64,000 nucleotides of DNA. Origin: Erythroxylum novogranatense. Its lineage: Eukaryota > Streptophyta > Magnoliopsida > Malpighiales > Erythroxylaceae. The stretch covers positions 36,811,540 through 36,875,539 of the forward strand of contig CM057233.1 of assembly GCA_029891385.1 (NCBI GenBank), written 5' to 3'. Below, one piece after another: positions 1-13,078 of the stretch; the stretch's first letter is position 1; every line of letters begins with the position of its first letter. The notes beneath the pieces are model-generated. The model saw only the letters and a list, made by a program, of their open reading frames with translations, did no database searches and was not told where the DNA came from. The translations under genes were made by a program, and so were the position numbers.

Positions 1-3000
1 AGATCTGGTCTAGCCTGCGGAAGTTTACAAAATGATATTGAGTCAAAGGAGTTGGAAAAGATTCTTAAATATGTTAATTACAAATTGGTCAAATAAATTC
101 AGACAACCCCCTACTTCTACAGGATCCATTTTGTTTCATGAAATTAGCACACTTACCAGTATTCTCTGTATAAAATCAATGTCCAAAAGAGCCAAATTAT
201 TCAAAACCTTCAACACTCCAGTTGCCACCTCTTCAAAGTTTGATGGAAGGGCATACGAACCCTAAAAAAATAAAGGATAATCTTCAGTAATCAGAGCAGA
301 ATGTTCAGGATTGTCTAGTGCAACAACAAAAAGCATCTAATGACAAGGTTGGCACAAATAAATGAGCATATACTATGATAAGATAGTCAAAAAGGATAAA
401 GACTAGACATTCAAGAGAAATCAGTACACTAAAGTCCACATTTATGATTGGAGTCAAAAAGTTGCAGTTATAATTGGCCAGCCTTTTTTCTGAATGCCAA
501 CAAATAGTCAGAGAAAGCAGTATTAAATACACTTTGGCAGTTTCTTCTGGGACCTTTAAAATGACAAGATAACATGTCAAATTGTTGAAAGATCAGTGTA
601 TTTCCATTTTCTTTTTCTTTTTCTTTGGTATAATCTTTAGGAAGCTCCTGAAGATGGACCTTTGAGGGATTATACCCAAAAAATTCATCAAGAATTTTAC
701 CTAAATCAGAACAGTGAAATGACTGCTGTTAAACTGAATCACAAATCTTTAATAATGTATTAAGTACTAGCAAGAAGTCACCTGTTCAGAGGCCAATCTA
801 TTGTTTGCTTGCAATAGCACTGATGTCAACAAGGAAGGAAGACTGACTAATCCAGTTTCAGCTACAGCACAAAGGAGATAAGCCTTTGGTTGCTTCCCAC
901 TCGGTATAGTGTTTCTTTTATGATCTGACCCAACTTCAACAATAGGTTTATCATCCTTCTCCTCAACTGCTATCTTCTGACATTCAATGGAAAGATCTGT
1001 CACATTGACGTCCAACTTGTTGGAAGTATAGTTTGACTTCTTTTCACGATCTTTTTCTATGGATGGCAGTTCGTTACTCTTCACCCCACATGATCCATCC
1101 ACTGGTCTGTCCTCTGATGCATCCTGACAAGATAGGGCTGTGCTGCCATTTAGTATAGATAGGGGAGGTCTGTATTCTTCAGAGACAGTATTGACTGAGG
1201 AAAGTCCGAAATCGTAAACATCAGAAAGCTTGTTAATCGAAGAATATTCCCAGTTGATAGAAAAATTGGACGTAGGCCTGTATGTTAAAACAACCAACAG
1301 ATGTATGCTAAGTATAATTGGAGAAGGAAATGGTGATCCTTCCACCTGAGGCCTATCGTAGAGTGCGAAAAGATCTCGCAGTCTGTGAATTACTTGGTAA
1401 GCAATTAACAACTCCAGTAAGCCGTCTCGCATTTGGAGCTCCCGTTGGTCAGAACTTGAATGGCCAATAACCATTGTGACAGTCCACAAGAAATTCTCCA
1501 ATACTTCAGAGACAGATTCAAAATTTTCAAGTGATGTTTTGCTTGATGGTATGTTAGCAGTCCCAGGGACATTCAGAGATGCGGCGATTTTTATATAGTT
1601 CTCAAGGGCTGCAGACAGCATGGGAACGATTGGAGGTAGAAGATTCTGGGAGAGAAAATAACTCCTATTTGCAGGGGCAGATAGGACTACCCTCAGAAGT
1701 TTCAAGAGGTGTATAGTCACTTGGCAAGCTTCAGGTTTTGAAGTGTGTGAAGCAGGCAGTGCAGAAGCTATAAAGTCAAGCAAACCAGCTTGCCGAGAAG
1801 CCTGTAGCTCAGGGTCTTTTCCCTCCAAAAACTGTCACAGAAGTTTTTTCACAAAAATATGAGATACAGAGCGAGAAGGCAATTACCTTTGACAATCCTA
1901 CACATATGTGTGCATATAAATTCACGTCTATGAGCATGTCTTCATTTAGTGAACATTTAAATTTTTAAAATTTGACTAGTTAAATGTTAAATGAAGTCAC
2001 CCCAAGTTGTCATTCCCTAACTTATTTCTCAAGACATTGCGCAAACTGTAATAGATGCAAATTCCTTACCGTACATTTTTCCTTAGATGGAATAGAAATT
2101 TCCTATATTTGAAATGTCATTAACCCCGATATCTGGGTGCATATTGCAAAAAATATTAATAGATTTTTAAACATTAGAGTTCTACCTTGATCATTTCAGC
2201 AGTTATTAAACCTATAGTTGCTGCCCCTTCTTTTCTTGCCTGCCTAAGTCTTTGAAGCTCCTGAAGCCACCTTCCAATTTTTGCCCTTGCAGTTCCTACT
2301 GTAGTTCTATATCCAATACTTGCATTTTCAGAACCAACTGCAGGCTCACTGAATTCATATTTCAGAGACATAAGCCTTTGACGAATCTTTTTGATCCGTC
2401 GCTTCAGTGAATGTTGCAATGTGATGTTTCCTGCAGCAACAGTAGGACCTCCTGCCCCTGCAACACCATTATCTTGAAAATCTTCACAACTGGTTGGTGT
2501 TGATCGGCCTTGACCATCCTTATTTGTAGAGCGACGCAAGAAAGGTGAAGATTGATCCCTGGAATCCATAGAAGCTCTCTCCCGTATTTGCTCCAGGTAA
2601 AATTTGCGACGTTGCTCACTTTCATTAAGTCTCTCAGCTAATTTCTGAGCTAAAAGTTCAGCTTCCTCTTGCTGTGCTTTGGCTCTTTCTTCCCTCCTCC
2701 GAAGCTGTTCAATAGCTCGTGCTTCACGTGCTGCACTTGATGCTTTGCGCTCCTCTTCTCTTCTAACCTGAGCCTCTTCCTTTTTCCGCTGAGTCTCAGC
2801 AAGCCGCTGTAACTTTTCAGCTTCAATGAGTTTCCTGCGTTCCAAAACAGCTTCCTCTCTGGCCAAATCCTCTTTTTGTTTTGACTTCATCACCTGAAGT
2901 TTTTCAGCTCTCCTCAACTCCCAATCTTGAAGTTTCTGTCGTAACATAAGCTTCTTATTTTCTTCATTCAAGGAAGTAATGAAGCGAACCTCGTTAACTT

Positions 3001-6000
3001 TGCTACTTTCATCACCAGCTCTCCTTACAACTTGAGCAAGAAAAGCTTCATGTCGAGATTCACCACGCTGGCGGCGAGCATGCATTCCTTCTCGTAACTT
3101 CAAAGTACGAACTGCCTGCCACTCATTTACACGATTCAACTTTTCAGACGTTCGCTGAAGCTTTTGAACTCTCTCGTTCTCCAACTCATTTCTGATTCTC
3201 ATAGCCCGTGCATGCTTTTCTTCTGCCTCCTTTTTCAAATCAATTGCATTTTTCTTTCTTTTTTCAGGAGACATAAGCTTATCATGCAAAATGCGAGCAC
3301 GGTCAGCACTTTTTCTGCTAATGCCTGGTGAATGAGATATGCGAGAGGAGACACGAAAAGGAGATGTAAGTATTGCTTCCCAATTTCTCTTCTCTTTCCA
3401 TGCATCCAGAGATTTCCATGATGCTGAATTTCTCTTCTCTCTATCTTTGTCAAGAGCCAGAATTTGCTTCTTCAGGTGATCTGTAGATTTAGAGTTTTTC
3501 TCGCTAACATTTTCACTCGATGTTTTATCTTTCTTATGAAGAAATTTCTCTGTCTCAGATTCTCTTTTGCTTTTTCCAGAACCTGACACATTACAAGCAT
3601 CCCTAGAAGCAAGCTTAGACACATTGGTATCAGATAAGGGCCTCTCAAATTCCAAATTCCGTCTCCCACCATTGATACTCCCTTGAGTAATGTCAGAAAC
3701 CCCACTTTGTCTCCTAGACTTCACCGTTGGTTCTCTGGAACTGGAAGCTGCATCACTCTTCCTGGACAATTTATTCACATTATCAGCAGATACATTGAGA
3801 CTATTAGAGCACTCAAGCTGCTGGGAACTTGCCCTGTTAGCTCTTTCTTGTTGAATTTTCTTGAAAGCCTCCAGTGATGAAGACAGTATTGCAGCTCTAT
3901 GAGGTGAAGTTGTCATCCTACGAACCTGCAGAACATGGCAGCACCTACCATTTTCAAATAATAAAGCTAGGTAAAACAGTATCATACAGGAAAACATAAC
4001 ATAGTCAACCTAATATTAGAAAGTACAAGAAAACATGAGTAATTATTTATCCAAACTACAAATTAAACCCTCAAACAAGATACATATGTGCAAAAGATTT
4101 TCAGGGTCATATGCATGTGAGGTATCCCCGACCAATAACATGGTATGATAAACAACCAACTGCATTCTCGTTAGAAAAACTGTTGACCATGTATCCCTCT
4201 ATTTCATTATCAATTGACTATAGTAACACATCATTTTTTCGGAGGGTAAACTAAGTAAACAACACTCAACTTTACAAGAGTTTAGCATGAATAAAATGCA
4301 TGAACTGTATTGTTGGCGCACTATCAGTATCCATACAAAATTAGCTAATCAAAATCAATGTGACACATGCTAAGTCATTTTGCAGCAAAGCACATTAAGC
4401 CAAGATCAATATAATTTTTAATATTCTGTTTAATTTGTAGATACTTAGGTATGTCAGGGAATGATTGCACACAGATATATATATATAAAGAATTAGGGAA
4501 AATTTTAGACAATTTGGACAGTTCAAAGTCTTATATAGATTTAACATAACATACTAGAAGATGACTTAATATATGACATGACTGGTTAATTAATTTACTG
4601 TTAATTTAAGATGGAAGCTAATAACAGGCAATTATTGAAAAAAATTTACCGTTTACATATTTATTCATAAAAGTAAGTTCAAGTTACAGATGAGAATTCT
4701 GGTTAAGTTCAAGACCTTTTACAAATTTTACCATTTTGTTGAATATCTCCACCACAAAATTTTTTACTTCTGTCTTACCATTTTCTAGTTCAACTATTGC
4801 CACCTAGAATCATTTTTGGAGACAAGATGCCCATCTACGTCTCACTACTACTACTAATATGATATAGTCAAAAGAAAGAGAATTAATATCATGGAATATT
4901 CATCTGAAAAATAATGGGAGACTAGTCCTTAAGGAATGGTGAAATGCAAAAGGATACATTGAACTCAAAGGAAAAATCAATGAGTATTTCAGCCAAGTCA
5001 TTCTAGTTGTTTGTTTTACCTATTTCTAAAGAAATGTATGTGTGGAAAAACTACACGGTAACATTTGCTGACCTAGCATAATATAAAGCAATGAAATTAG
5101 AAATTCATATGACAAGCAGGAAAGCATTTACCTCCCATGAGAGAGCGTGGGGCCTGCGATGATCTGACTTCAAAGTAATTGATGCATCAATTGATTGAGA
5201 AGAGATCCTTTTAACATTATCAAACTCCTGAACCCGGGTTGTCAATTCTTTAAAATCAGATGCAGCTTCTTCAAGAACAAGAATGGCTTCCTTCATCTGT
5301 TCAACATCACACTCTAGCTCACAAAGCAGATACAGTTCATCAACAGCCCTATTAAGATTCTCAAATAGAAAGCACCAAAGCCGTTCCCTAAACCTTTCTT
5401 TGCTTTCAGCAGCTTCATCTTCTCCCAAAACACTTACCTTCAACAGTTCGTCACAGTCCACTCCCTTAAGTAAACCCTCTTTTTCTTCAACTAAGGCTAT
5501 TACACCAGATTCTACTGGAATTTGACTCTCAATTTTTTCATTTGCACGTGACTGACCATCTTGTGTAATCTCCATTGTGATTAGGTTTCCAACTGCAACA
5601 GGTACTTCAGAAATTGGTGATTCTTTTGCAGCACATGTGACAGCCTGCACAGTTTCAGAGTCCCTAGAATTTCCTCCATCAGTCTTTTCTGGTGTAAGTA
5701 TTGCGTTATCATGAAAGATCATAGCTGTGTCTGATTTATCACAAGTAACCTGTAGTTCTGAAATTTTCGATTCATCTACCTCGGATAAAAGGGGAAACAC
5801 ATGTCCTGTCACCATTCCTGCCTCTCTGTAAATTTTTAGTCCACCTTTTTCATCAAGAAGTGACTTACTGTCCTGCAGAACGACTACTGAATTGTTATTA
5901 GTAACTGGTAGTTCAGCAATTCTTAACTCTTTAACATCAGAGATAGCAGTAGGCACCTCAAGTTTTTTGCCAGCATGTTCACAGGACTTTGAAGAACTTG

Positions 6001-7573
6001 AACGACCATCATCTACTGCTTTAACTTCCTTGAAATCTTGAAGATCGATGAGATAAGTGGAATTGCTATTCATTGCTGGAGTTTCCACACACTGTGCAGA
6101 GATCTCACCTAAGCCCTTACCATTTTCTTCAGTAGTGCTTTCCTTATTAGTTGATGAATCAGTACAGATATCTAAGAGAATTGATGTCTGCACCACATCG
6201 TTCTCCAAATCATCTTTACTAGAAGAAGTCCAGTTGCTAAAGTTCTCAACCTTCGTAGCAACTGTATTATCATTTCCAACATCACACTGTTTTATATCGC
6301 CTTGACAACTCTTTCCATGATGTGATAATAAAACATCATCCTCTAAATCACCCCATTTGATTTTGGGAACTGATTCGAGCTTATCTGTCTGCAATTTCTG
6401 AGAATCCCCGACTGTAGGATTAGAATGACTAAAATAAGATTGTAAAAACTTGAAACCTCCACTACCTTTACTATCCTGTTTAAACGTTGAATTATCAGCA
6501 CCAGACACATCATTTTGATGGTCAATTGAGGAAGAACCAGTACTAGCAGAATGAAAATCTTCACGTGTAGTGCGATTTCTCACTGTCTTTTGCGCCTGTG
6601 ACCCACACTTTCCACGCATATTACCACTCCTCTCATTCAATGAGGGTTGAGTAAGCTGAAAGCTAGAACCATTTTTTCCTGAAAATGCCCCAGCCCAACT
6701 CCGAACAGAAGCTTTTGCACTACTTCTATGCTTCTAAAGCAAAAGCAAAGAAAATTATAAAACAAATTAGGGCCAGTTTGGGGAATCAAAGAAAGTGGTT
6801 TCTTTCTGAAGAACCCAATCAAGGCATTAAGCATAACACACAGAGATACAAAATGAACTACATATGAAGTAATATAAAAAAAAAATCTCAAACAACCAAG
6901 ATAGAGAGAAACAATTCATTTACTTCAACAACAAATCAAAAGCACTGCAATCAATAAATTTTAAAAAACAGAATAAATGAAATATCATGACTTTTAAGAC
7001 ACTTGTTCAAGGAAAGCGCAATTGCTTTACCTCTAATAGGCATAAACAGAATCCAATTGAACAAAAATTTAACAACACTTTGTGCGTTATACATGGATGA
7101 CATCCGGAACAAAACATTTAAGTTCCCAGATGATACTTCAGTAGTTAAATAAGCATAAAATTGACAGTAGCTAACAAACAGGTACAAAAATATTTAATCT
7201 TCTAGATGTAGCCTTAATCTATCTAAGCTTCATTAGTGAGACAAGATACCCCTAGGGGATAAGACAATGGGTAACACACTATAGCCAAGATTGCAATCAA
7301 CTAACTAAGCTTTGTTGAGTTGCCCGTTTCGTGTCATAGAACTAAAAGAACTTAAACACCCAAAATTCCATCTTAATATCAGCTTCTTCTTTTTTCTTCT
7401 TATTTATCAGCTTTTTGACCAACTAAAAGAGATAAAAGATAACCAGCACAAAGATCACCAAATTCGGCGGAAAATTATGATGGGCATCAAAGAAATGGAC
7501 CATAAAGTTGGACCTTTTTTACTTCAAGCCATCCTGAGCCTTGATCATCCACCAACTCCCCACTGTTCTCCAT
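1..7573 (-). CDS. SCAPER: SCAPER-like protein (S phase cyclin A-associated protein in the ER homologue), 3'-partial
   Basis: Six exons (minus strand): 7514-7573, 5132-6733, 2186-3925, 782-1831, 157-261 and 1-14 (continues off the window). All have GT/AG junctions and all five visible introns are in phase 0. The start is the ATG at 7573, whose first exon encodes MENSGELVDDQGSGWLEVKK. About 1524 residues are visible. Residues about 465-600, across exons 2 and 3, match the SCAPER N-terminal domain (KERFRERLWCFLFENLNRAV). Residues about 770-1020 form a long Arg/Glu/Lys-rich helical stretch. Exons 4-6 are helical-repeat-like and contain SNFEEVATGVLKVLNNLALL. Residues 21-460 look disordered, Ser-rich and acidic. 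Human SCAPER binds cyclin A and bridges tubulin-translating ribosomes to the CCR4-NOT deadenylase; the plant role is inferred only. No stop or frameshift is seen, so the gene is probably functional. Confidence 0.93.
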
Positions 7574-8628
7574 AACCAACTAGCAAAAACACCTTTCAGA
7601 GACCAAGAGAAATGAAAGAAGAAAACCAGAAATAGTAAAAACCCCCGCTTTCCATAAAGAACCCAAAATTTCTAAAATCTGAATGTTAAAACCTCCCGAT
7701 TAGTACAACAAAATGCAAAATTGATCAATCAGACGCGATCATACGTATCAGAAACCGAAGGAGCAACCGTCAAAATGAACGGAAGACCTTAAGAGTAAGT
7801 GTTGAGAAAGGGTGGAAAGTTTGGCGCTTGACATCAATTAATACGGCAGATTATGGTTCTTCCCAAAAATTCCAAGGGAAAGGACAACTCAGCCATCGAA
7901 ATGACAATCACTAATAATCCCGGGCAATGTGAATCAACATGAAGAAAATAAATCACGAAGTAGCTCTGTATGATGCGAAATTCGTATGAAAAGAAGAAAA
8001 AACAAAAAGAATTAAAGTCATGCTCTCGAGATAAGAGACTGAGAAAGGACAAAAGTTTCAATCTTTTTTAGGGCTCTTTTGATTTTTGAGAGCGATGACT
8101 ATGGAGGGAAGCAAGGAAGTGGCCTCTTTCGTACCAATAAAGAAGAAAATAAACAAAGAGTGATATAAACGAATTTACCAAAATACCCTTGTTCTTTGAT
8201 ACGTTTGTGTTTGCGCTTGAACTTTGGGTTAGTTGCTGTTCCTTTGTTAGGTAGCTGAGTATCGAGATAATTTTGATTCACCGAGTTAGTGAAATTGCTA
8301 CTGATTCAACTGAAATTAGTTGAATTCCTGGTTCGTGATAATGAGGTTAGTCTTTCCACGTAAGCTTGGTTGACAAAGTTGGAGAGAGTTGGTTCTGATC
8401 TTCGTTAGTCTTTCCACGCAAGCTTTGTTGACAAAGTTGGCGGAGTTGGTTCTGATCTTCACCAGTATCATAAGAAAAAATTTAGATTTTTTGATTAGAT
8501 TGCGTCTCAACAATTCAAGGGATTATGAAAAAGCAGGAGTTTAAACTTCAAAGACAGCAGCAGCTGAAACTAACTCCACATTGAAAGCTTGTCAGAGCAT
8601 AATGCAATTGGTCTCTCTTGGAGGTTCC
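7574..8628 (-). promoter_or_regulatory. 5' flank of the SCAPER-like gene (probable 5' UTR and promoter)
   Basis: About 1.05 kb separates the SCAPER start codon from copia A. It has no convincing coding sequence. It should hold the transcription start and promoter, but I could not fix a TATA box or start site. A 58-bp tandem duplication lies at 8346-8460. Confidence 0.4.
8346..8460. repeat. Tandem duplication, about 58 bp x 2
   Basis: Two adjacent units (8346-8403 and 8404-8460) both begin GTTAGTCTTTCCACG and end GGTTCTGATCTTC. They differ by a few substitutions and one base of length. The repeat sits about 0.8 kb upstream of the SCAPER start and about 170 bp from copia A. Confidence 0.9.
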
Positions 8629-8786
8629 TGAAAGGAATTCAATTAAGGTTGATCGGTAAATTCAGTCAAATCCCTTGAATCTATTTGAAATATGAATCAA
8701 ATCTAATCCTAACTAAATGAGTAGCGTTTGATATGCCAAGTCAACATTAGGTGGTTGCCGAGGTTGACTCGGTCACTTGCTTAACA
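8629..8786 (-). repeat. 3' LTR of copia A
   Basis: 158 bp. Shares long identical blocks with 10936-11165 but lacks about 75 internal bases present there. The polypurine tract, a run of about ten Cs on the plus strand, lies directly to its right at about 8789-8798. Confidence 0.92.
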
Positions 8787-8799
8787 CTCCCCCCCCCCC

Positions 8800-10934
8800 A
8801 AACGAATGGGGGGTTGCACCAGAATTTTGTCCTTTAAGACCAAGAACCGAGGCTTGGATAACGGCTTGGTGAGAGCATCAGCCAATTGATCCGCAATAGG
8901 AACATAGGAGACAACAAGGTTCTTCTAACGAACTTGATCTCGAACAAAATGGAAGCCGAGTTCAACGTGCTTCGAACGGGAATGGAAAATCGGATTGGCA
9001 ACCAAGTAAATGGCGGATACATTATCACACCATATCCGTGGAGCTTTAGAGAGAGGCTGGCGAAGCTCACGTAGAAGACATTGTAGCCAATACATCTCAG
9101 AGGCTGCCGAAGCAAGAGCTCGATATTCAGAGTCGGTACTAGAACGAGTAACAATTTTCTGTTTCTTTGAACTCCAGGAAACAATATTTGCGCCATCAAA
9201 AATAATATATGCAGAGGTGCTTTTGCGGTCAATTTTGTCACCACCCAATCGGCATCAGAAAAGGCTATCAAAGAGTGCGAATTAGATCGGCGCAACACAA
9301 TTCCATGATCAATTATGCCACGCAAGTAGCGGAGAATTCGCTTGACAGCCTGCCAATGAACAACAGTTAGTGAGTGCATGAATTGAGCTATCTTATTGAC
9401 AGCCATCGAGATGTCCGGTCGTGTGAGAGCCAAGTATTGCAATGCACCAACAATTTGCCTATACAATGTCGGATCCTCAAACGAATTGGAATGAACAGCT
9501 AAGTCGGTTTGAGGACTCAACGGAGTGGCCACGATAGACGCCTCATGCATGTTAACACGAAGGAATATGTCTGAGATGTACTTCGATTGAGAGAGCTGCA
9601 ATCCGGTGGAGTGCCAAGTTACCTCAATGCCGAGGAAAAACGAGATTGGCCCCAAGTCTTTAAGAGCAACAGTCTGTCCAAGAAGAGCAGTGAATTTCTG
9701 AAGCAGATTATTGGATGAGCCCGTCAGTATCAAATCATCAACATATACTAGACAATAAGCAGTTTCATCATTAGCCGAGTAAATAAACAATGAACTATCC
9801 GCTTTAGAACCTGTGAATCCGAGCTTTTGTAACGCACTAGCAAGGCAAAAATACCAAGCACGAGGTGCTTGTTTTAGGCCATAAAGCGACTTTTTAAGAG
9901 CACAAACATGAGTCGGCTTCGTCGGATCTATAAAACCTTGAGGCTGCTCCATAAAAACAGGTTCATCAAGCGCACCATGCAAAAAAGCATTTGAGACATC
10001 AAGCTGCCGAATGGGCCAAGAATGATGAACGACAATAGATAAAACAAGACGGATCGTAGCCGATTTAATGACCGGACTAAAAGTCTCAACATAATCGATA
10101 CCCGGACATTGATGGAAACCTTTGGCAACAAGACGAGCTCTGTATCGATCAATTGAGCCATTGGCTTTGACCTTAATCTGATACACCCAATTGCAACCGA
10201 TAATATTAGAAGCATGAGTTTGGGGAACCAGATCCCAAATACCATGTGCCATGAGAGCATCAATTTCCTCAGACATAGCTTGTCGCCAAACTTGATGCTT
10301 TGCGGCCTCAGTATAGGAAGTTGGAGCAGACGGAATAGGCGAAGTAGCAACAAATGCCTTGGGCTTAAGGCTGCCAGTCTTGGACCGAGTAATATAGGGA
10401 TGAGTAGGCGGCGCCGTTAAACAACAGGGCTAGTAGGAGGGGGCTGAGACTCGATCGAGGGAGGAGCTGTAAGGACTGGAGGAGCTACATCGGTGGCAGC
10501 AGGTGACACAACGGAGTCGGCCAGAGGTAGTGGAGAAGCTGTCGGTATAGAGGCAGGCTGTTCAGGTGGTATATAAGGCACAGGTTGAAGTCCGGTGTTA
10601 CCCAGGGAAAATATGGAAGTCGTGGTTGGTAGGGAGCCGAGTATCAAGGGCCTATCATCACTTTCTTTGAACGGAAAAACCTGTTCATCAAAAATAACAT
10701 GACGTGAGGAAAAGATTTTGTTTGTAGACAATGACAAACATTTATAACCCTTATGACGAATACTATAACCAAGAAACACACATTTAGTAGAACGAGGCTC
10801 AAGTTTATTCTTGGAGTATGGTCGAAGCCAAGGATAGCAACAACAACCAAAAACACGAAGAAAATTGTATTCCGAGTTACGGTGAAGAAAAGAAGGAAAA
10901 ATTGGCGTTGAATCCTAAAGGCTAGACTGATACC
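8800..10934 (-). pseudogene. Copia A pol remnant: integrase C terminus, reverse transcriptase, RNase H
   Basis: Reads on the minus strand in several frames. 10417-10934 encodes the integrase C-terminal region (FLRVFGCCCYPWLRPYSKNK, then KCVFLGYS) and a Pro-rich linker. 9236-10310 encodes the copia reverse transcriptase, with GCNWVYQIK, LDVSNAFLHGALDEPVFMEQ, LYGLKQAPRAWY and the catalytic YVDD box in CLVYVDDLILTGS. 8840-9248 encodes copia RNase H (KSTSAYIIFDGANIVSWSSK, WCDNVSAIYLVANPIFHSRS). Frameshifts separate the linker from the RT and the RT from RNase H, and a stop follows the Pro-rich linker. The integrase remnant begins about 10 bp from the primer site, so everything upstream was removed by one deletion. 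Not functional. Confidence 0.92.
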
Positions 10935-10935
10935 A
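10924..10935 (-). other. Primer-binding site of copia A
   Basis: The minus strand reads TGGTATCAGTCT directly next to the 5' LTR. This is the usual copia site complementary to initiator Met-tRNA. Confidence 0.85.
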
Positions 10936-11165
10936 TGAAAGGAATTCAATTAAGGTTGATCGATAAAGATTCAGATTTCATTGATAGAGGTTTTACATAA
11001 ATACAATTGTACAAGTTAGGAGTTTGAGATAAGATACAAGAGTAGTTACAAAATTCAATCTATTTGAAATATGAATCAAATCTAATCCTAACTAAATGAG
11101 TAGCGTTTGATATGCCAAGTCAGCATAAGGTGGTTGCCGAGGTTGACTCGGTCACTTGCTTAACA
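10936..11165 (-). repeat. 5' LTR of copia A
   Basis: 230 bp; the minus strand starts TGTTAAGCAAGTG and ends CCTTTCA. Followed on the plus strand by the target duplication GTTCC. Confidence 0.92.
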
Positions 11166-11276
11166 GTTCCATCCAATAGACTAATCCCTTTTTTTAATTC
11201 ATAAGTTTATATTTGTATAAGACTCATAAGTTTACTTTTTTATGGTAAAATATAAAAGAAGTGATGACTCTTCTTC

Positions 11277-12884
11277 TATTGGTTTATGCCCTACAGTTAA
11301 TCACTTTAGTTGTAATTTAGTGACAAATTATTTAAAAATATTATTTATCTTGTACATGTTTAGATATATATAATAAAATCCATGAGATAATTGTACATTG
11401 CAAGTGAAATTATAATGAGATTCTAATTATGAGATTCATATTGCATTTATGTATTATTCCTAAATATTCTAGTGATTGTTCTATTAAGATTGGACATTAA
11501 TAGAACGTAAAAAGACTAGCACACATTTTATTTTTCCTTATGAAGGAAGTAGTCGATCTTATAGGCTAAAGTATAGAGATACTTAAACAAATATGTAAGT
11601 ACTTGATAGAGAACAAATTCATTGAATAGACTCGATATGAGAAATTCATTTGGAACATTGCTTGTATATCTATGGAATTCTCATTATGATGATTATATAA
11701 GTAATTCTTTGACTTGAGGTCATTAAATTTATCTTATTTGGGGGATTACTATATTTTGATACTACTTATGATCTATTTAATCATAGGTCATTTAATCGGT
11801 AGTCATTGCATGTAGTATGAACTATATGGAGGTAGTTGAATGATCAAGATAGGATTCATTACCCTAAAGTAATTAGGGAGAATGTTTCGTTGTTCTTAAT
11901 TAGTATTAATTCAAGAAATCCTTAGTCAAAGTGAAATGATACTTTTTAAATAGTTTACAAATATCAATTGAATTGATAACTAATGGCGGAGAACTAATAT
12001 GATTAGACTCAAATAGAGTAGACATTAATTTCATGCTCCATGTCTAATCGGAACATTGTATGATGAAATGATTGAATTAAACGAAAAATTATGCACAGAA
12101 AAGTTAGTCAAAACTACTTTGACATTCCTAAATATTTGAGTGGTCATGATGCGTTGCTAGACGTCAATCTTGATCTATAATTATAAATTATTTAATTAGA
12201 GAATTAAAGATAAATTAAAATAAGTTTTAATTTATCTAATTTTAATTATGAATTAAAATTAGATTTTATAATCATTGTCAACATATTAGGGATCCTAATG
12301 AGTCTCACATATAGAATGGGTTGAAGAGAGCAAAGTTAATTTAATCAAGTTAGACTTGATTGTAACGTTTGAGAAATTTTATGATTAAATATGAAATATT
12401 TAATAAATACATATCAATATGAGATATTGAATCTTATATGGGTATAATTGGTATTTAATTAAAATTATTTGTAATTCTAATTAAAGTTTAATTGAAATTA
12501 GAATTTAATTCAATTAAATTACTAAAATGTGAAAAGCTTATTATAAATAGACTTAAACTCTATGTAGCTAAGACTTCTTGCTTAACCCTCTCTGTAAGAG
12601 TTACAGAGTTTTGTCAACTTATTCTGTGGGTACTGTTAGAGGCTGGACACTTGTGTGGCTATAGTGATTGAGACGGATCAGTTTCGGGAACATTTCGAGG
12701 GATACGATAAGACAAAGATTAAGTTTCAAAATAAGGTACAAATTAAGTTTCCACTTTATTATGATTTGTGTTAATCATTTTATATAATTAAATAGATCTT
12801 GATTTTCAGGAAATCAAAAGTCATGAAAAGTTTTGTGATTATTTCGCTACAGTCGGGATCGGATCTCAACCCGATTTCCTAATA
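11277..12884 (+). repeat. 5' LTR of copia B1
   Basis: 1608 bp. Starts TATTGGTTTATGCCC, a mutated TGTTGG, and ends CCTAATA just before the primer site. Homologous to 24661-26927 without its MITE. Confidence 0.85.
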
Positions 12885-12885
12885 G

Positions 12886-12896
12886 TGGTATCAGAG
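12886..12896 (+). other. Primer-binding site of copia B1
   Basis: TGGTATCAGAG, the Met-tRNA site of copia elements, two bases past the LTR end. Confidence 0.85.
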
Positions 12897-13078
12897 TGAG
12901 ATTTTAATTATATAATTTGATTAAAATTTTTATTATTATTGATTGAATTTTGTAATTGAATTGCAAAAGATTTGCAACCAATGTATGAAAAGTGTTTCAG
13001 ATCAAAACCGTATAAACCCTATAGCCAATTGATCAAGAATTTGGAATTCTGACATGCAATTTGTTGCTTGTTTTCTAA

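Larger units (their letters stand above)
8629..11165 (-). mobile_element. Copia A: internally deleted Ty1/copia retrotransposon, Ale/Retrofit-like
   Basis: Minus-strand element flanked by identical 5-bp target duplications GTTCC (8624-8628 and 11166-11170). The 3' LTR is 8629-8786 and the 5' LTR 10936-11165; both start TGTTAAGCAAGTGACCG on the minus strand and end TTTCA. A Met-tRNA primer site abuts the 5' LTR and a G-run polypurine tract abuts the 3' LTR. Only the integrase C terminus, reverse transcriptase and RNase H remain, so gag, protease and the integrase core are deleted. The perfect target duplication indicates an intact insertion site. Confidence 0.92.

Noticed and set aside
305..720. 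Possible extra exon of the SCAPER gene (305-580 frame, and a GKILDEFFG-like stretch near 640-700)
   Set aside because: Exon 4 joins exon 5 in phase 0 and reads as continuous SCAPER sequence, so this lies within the intron. The stretch does not resemble the family.
10417..10779. Pro-rich 120-residue frame as an independent gene
   Set aside because: It contains KCVFLGYS and continues the copia integrase C terminus, so it is part of the copia A pol remnant.
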